Shown piece by piece: positions 57,401-64,000 of a stretch of DNA of 64,000 nucleotides. Each line of letters starts with the position of its first letter. The stretch's first letter is position 1. Location of the stretch: contig NW_027020281.1 in assembly GCF_910592395.1 (NCBI RefSeq), positions 157,869-221,868 on the forward strand, read 5' to 3'. This stretch comes from Lineus longissimus (taxonomy: Eukaryota; Nemertea; Pilidiophora; Heteronemertea; Lineidae). The notes beneath the pieces are model-generated. The model saw nothing but the letters and a program-made list of their open reading frames with translations. It had not been told where the DNA came from and searched no databases. Made by a program: the position numbers and the translations under genes.

Positions 57401-60400
57401 CCTCTTTGATCATCCATGTCCCCCGCCAGAGTAACTGCTAGGTGACCCCTCTTTGATCATCCATGCCCCTCACCAGAGTAACCGCTAGGTGGACACCTAT
57501 TTGATCATCCATGTCCCCCGCCAGAGTAACTGCTAGCTAGACCCCTCTTTGATCATCAATGCCTCCTCCCCAGAGTAACTGCTAGGTGGACCCCTCTTTG
57601 ATCATCCATGTCCCCCGCCAGAGTAACTGCTAGTTGGACCCCTCTTTGATCATCCATGCCCCCCGCCAGAGTAACTGCTAGCATGCCCCCTCTTTGATCA
57701 TCCATGTCCCCCGCCAGAGTACCTGCTAGGTTGACCCCTCTTTGATCATCCATGCCCCCTCCTCAGAGTAACTGCTAGCATGCCCCCTCTTTGATCATCC
57801 ATGTCCCCCGCCAGAGTAACTGCTAGTTGGACTCCTCTTTGATCATCCATGCCCCCCGCCAGAGTAACTGTTAGCTGGACCCCTCTTCGATCATCCATGC
57901 CCCCTCCCCAGAGTAACTGCTAGCTGGCCCCCTCTTCGATCATTCATGTCCCCCGCCAGAGTACCTGCTAGGTTGACCCCTCTTTGATCATCCATGTCCC
58001 CCGCCAGAGTAACTGCTAGGTGGACCCCTCTTTGATCATCCATGCCCCCACCCCAGAGTAACTGCTACCTAGACGCTTCTTTGATCACCATGCCCCCTCA
58101 CCAGAGTAACTGCTAGGTGGACCCCTCTTTGGTCATCCATGCCCCCTCCCCAGAGTAACTGCTAGCTGGACCCCTCTTTGATCATCCATGCCCCCTCCCC
58201 AGAGTAACTGCTAGCTGGCCCCCTCTTTGATCATTCATGTCCCCCGCCAGAGTACCTGCTAGGTTGACCCCTCTTTGATCATTCATGTCCCCCGCCAGAG
58301 TAACTGCTAGGTGGACCCCTCTTTGATCATCCATGTCCCCCGCCAGAGTAACTGCTAGCTGGACCTCTCTTTGATCATCCATGCCCCCTCCTCAGAGTAA
58401 CTGCTAGCTGGACGTTTCTTTGATCATCCATGCCCCCTCCCCAGAGTAACTGCTAGGTGGACCCCTCTTTGATCATCCATGCCCCCACCCCAGAGTAACT
58501 GGTAGCTGGACGCTTCTTTGATCATCCATGTCCCCCGCCAGAGTAACTGCTAGGTGACCCCTCTTTGATCATCCATGCCCCTCCCCAGAGTAACCGCTAG
58601 GTGGACCCCTATTTGATCATCCATGTCCCCCGCCAGAGTAACTGCTAGCTAGACCCCTCTTTGATCATCAATGCCTCCTCCCCAGAGTAACTGCTAGGTG
58701 GACCCCTCGTTGATCATCCATGCCCCCTCCGCAGAGTAACTGTTAGGTGTACCCCTCTTTGATCATCCATGCCCCCTCCCCAGAGTAACTGCTAGGTGGA
58801 CCCCTCTTTGATCATCCATGTCCCCCGCCAGAGTAACTGCAAGGTTGACCCCTCTTTGATCATCCATGCCCCCTCCCCAGAGTAACTGCTAGCTGGACCC
58901 CTCTTTGGTCATCCATGCCCCCTCCCCAGAGTAACTGCTAGCTGGACCCCTCTTTGATCATCCATGCCCCCTCCCCAGAGTAACTGCTAGCTGGCCTCCT
59001 CTTTGATCATTCATGTCCCCCGCCAGAGTACCTGCTAGGTTGACCCCTCTTTGATCATTCATGTCCCCCGCCAGAGTAACTGCTAGGTGGACCCCTCTTT
59101 GATCATCCATGTCCCCCGCCAGAGTAACTGCTAGCTGGACCTCTCTTTGATCATCCATGCCCCCTCCTCAGAGTAACTGCTAGCTGGACGTTTCTTTGAT
59201 CATCCATGCCCCCTCCCCAGAGTAACTGCTAGGTGGACCCCTCTTTGATCATCCATGCCCCCACCCCAGAGTAACTGGTAGCTGGACGCTTCTTTGATCA
59301 TCCATGTCCCCCGCCAGAGTAACTGCTAGGTGACCCCTCTTTGATCATCCATGCCCCTCCCCAGAGTAACCGCTAGGTGGACCCCTATTTGATCATCCAT
59401 GTCCCCCGCCAGAGTAACTGTTAGCTAGACCCCTCTTTGATCATCAATGCCTCCTCCCCAGAGTAACTGCTAGGTGGACCCCTCGTTGATCATCCATGCC
59501 CCCTCCGCAGAGTAACTGTTAGGTGTACCCCTCTTTGATCATCCATGCCCCCTCCCCAGAGTAACTGCTAGGTGGACCCCTCTTTGATCATCCATGTCCC
59601 CCGCCAGAGTAACTGCAAGGTTGACCCCTCTTTGATCATCCATGCCCCCTCCCCAGAGTAACTGCTAGCTGGACCCCTCTTTGATCATCCATGCCCCCTC
59701 CCCAGAGTAACTGCTAGCTGGACCACTCTTTGATCATCCATGTCCCCCGCCTGAATAACTGCTAGGTGGACCCCTCTTTGATCATCCATGTCCCCCGCCA
59801 GAGTAGCTGCTAGCTGGAACCCTCTTTGATCATCCATGTCCCCCGCCAGAGTAACTGCTAGGTGGACCCCTCTTTGATCATCCATGCCCCCTCCCCAGAC
59901 TAACTGCTAGGTGGACCCCTCTTTGATCATCCATGCCCCCTCCCCAGAGTAACTGCTAGCTGGCCCCCTCTTTGATCATCCATGTCCCCCGCCAGAGTAC
60001 CTGCTAGGTTGACCACTCTTTGATCATCCATGTCCCCCGCCAGAGTAACTGCTAGGTGGACCCCTCTTTGATCATCCATGCCCCCTCACCAGAGTAACTG
60101 CTAGGTGGACCCCTCTTTGATCATCCATGCACCCTCCCCAGAGAAACTGCTAGCTGGACCCCTCTTTGATCATCCATGTCCCCCGCCCGAGTACCTGCTA
60201 GGTGGACCCCTCTTTGATCATCCATGTCCCCCGCCAGAGTAACTGCTAGTTGGACCCCTCTTTCATCATCCATGCCCCCGCCAGAGTAACTGTTAGCTGG
60301 ACCCCTCTTTGATCATCCATGCCCCCTCCCCAGAGTAACAGCTAGCTGGCCCACTCTTTGATCGTCCATGTCCCCCGCCAGAGTACCTCCTAGGTTGACC

Positions 60401-61188
60401 CCTCTTTGATCATCCATGTCCCCCGCCAGAGTAACTGCTAGGTGGACCCCTCTTTGATCATCCATGTCCCCTGCCCGAGTACCTGCTAGGTGGACCCCTC
60501 TTTGATCATCCATGTCCCCCGCCAGAGTAACTGCTAGTTGGACCCCTCTTTGATCATCCATGCCCCCGCCAGAGTAACTGTTAGCTGGACCCCTCTTTGA
60601 TCATCCATGCCCCCCCTCCCCAGAGTAACTGCTAGCTGGCCCCCTCTTTGATCATTCATGTCCCCCGCCAGAGTACCTGCTAGGTTGACCCCTCTTTGAT
60701 CATCCATGTCCCCCACCAGAGTAACTGCTAGGTGGACCCCTCTTTGATCATCCATGCCCCAACCCCAGAGTAACTGCTAGCTGGACGCTTCTTTGATCAC
60801 CATGCCCCCTCACCAGAGTAACTGCTAGGTGGACCCCTCTTTGATCATCCATGCCCCCTCCCCTGAGTAACTGCTAGCTGGACCCCTCTTTGATCATCCA
60901 TGTCCCCCGCCAGAGTAACTGCTAGGTGGACCCTTCTTTGATCATCCATGTCCCCCGCCAGAGTAACTGCTAGGTGACCCCTCTTTGATCATCCATGCCC
61001 CTCCCCAGAGTAACCGCTAGGTGGACCCCTATTTGATCATCCATGTCCCCCGCCAGAGTAACTGCTAGTTGGACCCCTCTTTGATCATCCATGCCCCCCG
61101 CCCGAGTAACTGTTAGCTGGACCCCTCTTTGATCATCCATACCCCCCGCCAGAGTAACTGTTAGCTGGACCCCTCTTTGATCATCCAT
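54419..61188. repeat. Segmental duplication of about 5.27 kb offset in the array
   Basis: 54419-56064 recurs at 59685-61188 with an offset of 5266 bp. Shared markers include the GATCGTCCATG unit followed by GAGTACCTC and the CCATGCACCCTCCCC unit. Within the same region a further 776-bp duplication (58182-58957 and 58958-59733) and a block at 53646-53894 repeated at 55047-55295 (offset 1401) are nested. Confidence 0.8.
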
Positions 61189-63628
61189 GCCCCCTCCCCA
61201 GAGTAACTGCTAGGTGGACCCCTCTTTGATCATCCATGCCCCCTCCCCAGAGTAACTGCTAGCTGGACCCCTCTTTGATCATCTATGCCCCCTCACCAGA
61301 GTAACTGCTAGGTGGACCCCTCTTTGATGATCCATGCCCCCTCCCCAGAGTAACTGCTAGCTGGACCCCTCTTTGATCATCCATGCCCCCTCACCAGAGT
61401 AACTGCTAGGTGGACCCATCTTTGATCATCCATGCCCCCTCACAGAGTAACTGCTAGCTGGACCCCTCTTTGATCATCCATGCCCCCTCACCAGAGTAAC
61501 TGCTAGGTGGACCCCTCTTTGATCATCCATGCCCCCTCCCCAGAGTAACTGCTAGCTGGACCCCTCTTTGATCATCCATGTCCCCCGCCAGAGTAACTGC
61601 TAGGTGGACCCCTCTTTGATCATCCATGTCCTCCGCCAGAGTAACTGCTAGGTGACCCCTCTTTGATCATCCATGCCCCTCCCCAGAGTAACCGCTAGGT
61701 GGACCCCTATTTGATCATCCATGTCCCCAGCCAGAGTAACTGCTAGCTAGACCCCTCTTTGATCATCAATGCCTCCTCCCCAGAGTAACTGCTAGGTGGA
61801 CCCCTCTTTGATCATCCATGCCCCCTCCGCAGAGTAGCTGTTAGGTGTACCCCTCTTTGATCATCCATGCCCCCTCCCCAGTGTAACTGCTAGCTGGACC
61901 CCTATTTGATCATCCATGTCCCCGCCAGAGTAACTGCTAGCTGGACCCCTCTTTGATCATCCATGTCCCCGCCAGAGTACCTGCTAGGTTGACCCCTCTT
62001 TGATCATCAATGCCTCCTCCCCAGAGTACCTGCTAGGTGGACCCCTCTTTGATCATCCATGCCCCCTCCCCAGTGTAACTGCTAGCTGGACCCCTCTTTG
62101 ATCATCCATGCCCCCTCCCCAGAGTAACTGCTAACTGGACCCCTCTTTGATCATCAATGAACCTTCTCCAGAGTAACTGCTAGGTGGACCCCTCTTTGAT
62201 CATCAATGCCTCCTCCCCAGAGTAACTGCTAGGTGTACCCCTCTTTGATCATCCATGCCCCCTCCGCAGAGTAACTGTTAGGTGTACCCCTCTTTGATCA
62301 TCCATGCCCCTCCCCAGAGTAACTGCTAGCTGGACCCCTCTTTGATCATCCATGTCCCCGCAAGAGTACCTGCTAGGTTGACCCCTCTTTGATCATCCAT
62401 GCCCCCTCCGCAGAGTAACTGCTAGCTGGACCCCTCTTTGATCATCCATGTCCCCCGCCCAAGTACCTGCTAGGTGGCCCCTCTTTGATCATCCATGTCC
62501 CCCGCCAGAGTAACTGCTAGTTGGACCCCTCTTTGATCATCCATGCCCCCCGCCCGAGTAACTGTTAGCTGGACCCCTCTTTGATCATCCATGCCCCCTC
62601 CCCAGAGTAACTGCTAGGTGGACCCCTCTTTGATCATCCATGCCCCCTCCCCAGAGTAACTGCTAGCTGGACCCCTCTTTGATCATCCATGCCCCCTCCG
62701 CAGAGTAACTGTTAGGTGTACCCCTCTTTGATCATCCATGCCCCCTCCCCAGAGTAACTGCTAGCTGGACCCCTCTTTGATCATCCATGTCCCCGCAAGA
62801 GTACCTGCTAGGTTGACCCCTCTTTGATCATCCATGCCCCCTCCCCAGAGTAACTGCTAGGTGTACCCCTCTTTGATCATCCATGCCCCCTCCGCAGAGT
62901 AACTGTTAGGTGTACCCCTCTTTGATCATCCATGCCCCCTCCCCAGAGTAACTGCTAGCTGGACCCCTCTTTGATCATCCATGTCCCCGCAAGAGTACCT
63001 GCTAGGTTGACCCCTCTTTGATCATCCATGCCCCCTCCGCAGAGTAACTGTTAGGTGTACCCCTCTTTGATCATCCATGCCCCCTCCCCAGAGTAACTGC
63101 TAGGTGGAATCCTATTTGATCTTCCATGTCCCCCGCCAGAGTAACTGCTAGGTGGACCCCTCTTTGATCATCCATGTCCCCCGCCAGAGTAACTGCTAGC
63201 TTGACCCCTCCTTGATCATCAATGCCCCCTCCCCTCTTTGATCATCCATATCCCCCGCCAGAATAACTGCTAGGTGGAACCCTCTTTGATCATCCCTGCC
63301 CCCTCCCCAGGGTAACTGCTAGCTGGACCCCTCTTTGATCATCCATGTCCCCCGCCAGAGTAACTGCTAGCTGGACCCCTCCTTGATCATTAATGCCCCC
63401 TCCCCCTCTTTGATCATCCATATCCCCCGCCAGAATAACTGCTAGGTTGAACCCTCCTTAATCATCCCCCCCCCCCAGAGTACTGCTCCATGCCCCCCCC
63501 CAGAGTAACTGCTAGGCGGACCCCACCTTGACCATCCATTTCCCACTCCCTTAAGAGTAACTGCTAGGCGGACCTCTTCTTAACTATCCCTGTCCCCCCC
63601 CCCGGCCCACGAGTATTAACTGCTTGGC

Positions 63629-64000
63629 GTCTTGCCTCCAACCAATACTTTGAAATGATTTTATCGGCAAGTAAATGAAATCAAAATTTCCTGTCATTAC
63701 CGGGACTTGTACAACTTGACATAGTTATTAAGCGGACCTAACGGTCAAGGTCATCTGGTGTCCACATTGCTCGGGAAAAGAAAATGTATAAGTGTCCCCA
63801 CAAAGTCCCAAAATTAGCTATGTGAAATAACAAGTATAAGCATTGTCCAACAGCGAGTAAGTGTTCTCTACCAGAAACTACTCTCGAATCAGCGCTGTGT
63901 GACACCTTTAACATCATAACGGCAAAAGGCACTTAGTGCGGGGAAATAATCAAGTTCGCCTAACTACGTCTGGACACGTAAAGAATGATTTTATTCGTAT
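63629..64000. other. Right flank of the array
   Basis: This is unique-looking AT-balanced sequence after the last degenerate unit. A minus-strand frame at 63738-63932 has no recognisable motif. No gene is called. Confidence 0.4.

Larger units (their letters stand above)
27690..63628. repeat. Giant minisatellite, about 36 kb of 48-49-bp units
   Basis: The consensus on the plus strand runs TTTGATCATCCATGTCCCCC, then GCCAGAGTAACTGCTAG, then GTGGACCCCTC. Most units are 48 bp; variants with CCATGCCCCCTCCCC are 49 bp, and C-run length adds further variation. At this period the array holds roughly 750 units. Each unit carries a TGATCA palindrome, and many carry GCTAGC. On the minus strand 48 bp equals 16 codons (MDDQRGVHLAVTLAGD), giving many short open frames that break whenever a 49-bp or C-run variant occurs. 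I read it as non-coding satellite DNA. The left half has more AGCTGGACCCCTCC and long C-run variants, the right half more GGTGGACCCCTCTTTG. The last roughly 200 bp are degenerate. The array contains several large internal duplications. Confidence 0.95.

Noticed and set aside
27889-61188. Dozens of minus-strand ORFs beginning MDDQRGV
   Set aside because: They arise because the satellite unit is 48 bp with an ATG and no stop in one frame. They break with every 49-bp unit and have no gene context.
27690-63628. CRISPR-like regular spacing
   Set aside because: Units are contiguous and homologous over their full length, with no unique spacers; the context is eukaryotic.
1-64000. tRNA or rRNA genes
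   Set aside because: No cloverleaf or rRNA-like sequence was recognised by eye; the only tRNA-like word is the retroelement primer site.

Overview
This looks like nuclear DNA of a marine invertebrate animal. It has spliced genes with GT/AG introns, many inverted repeats and transposon remnants, and a very large minisatellite. The palindromic octamers TAGGCCTA, TACATGTA and TACCGGTA recur through the non-array DNA. From memory such words are common in echinoderms, lancelets and molluscs, so a deuterostome such as an echinoderm is my weak guess. The species cannot be fixed from the sequence alone.

Layout. 1-1140: minus-strand 5' end of an LTR retrotransposon (LTR, tRNA-iMet-type primer site, start of a frameshifted gag-like ORF) running off the left edge. 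1243-12628: one plus-strand gene of at least 13 coding exons, the main gene of the window. The exon phases chain without a break into a 1726-residue C-terminal part of a protein. That protein has duplicated small N-terminal exons, a C2HC zinc finger, a roughly 1.6-kb acidic coding minisatellite, two more zinc fingers, a tyrosine-recombinase (Crypton-like) catalytic domain, and a C-terminal Myb/SANT-like domain. 12629-27690: a gene-poor, repeat-rich stretch. It holds a 1019-bp terminal-inverted-repeat element with a 9-bp target duplication (13426-14444), a broken partial copy of the gene's acidic-repeat exon (14995-15970), a foldback structure whose arms are degenerate tandem repeats (about 16063-17140), possible minus-strand exons (17671-19533), an unrecognised 178-codon ORF (20657-21193) with an inverted fragment of itself nearby (about 22590-22748), a large interlocked A-B-A'-B' inverted repeat (23087-25988), and a minus-strand fragment resembling the Teashirt zinc-finger protein (26073-26321).

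27690-63628: an unbroken array of roughly 36 kb made of about 48-49-bp units (on the order of 750 copies) with several nested segmental duplications. 63629-64000 is unassigned.

How the parts relate. The main gene has the catalytic architecture of a mobile-element integrase, but it is spread over many spliced exons, as expected for a host-adopted gene or an intron-bearing Crypton-type element. Its acidic-repeat exon has itself been partly copied downstream. Nothing links the minisatellite functionally to the gene. Exon boundaries were read by eye from splice consensus and phase. Family names rest on remembered motifs, not on a search.
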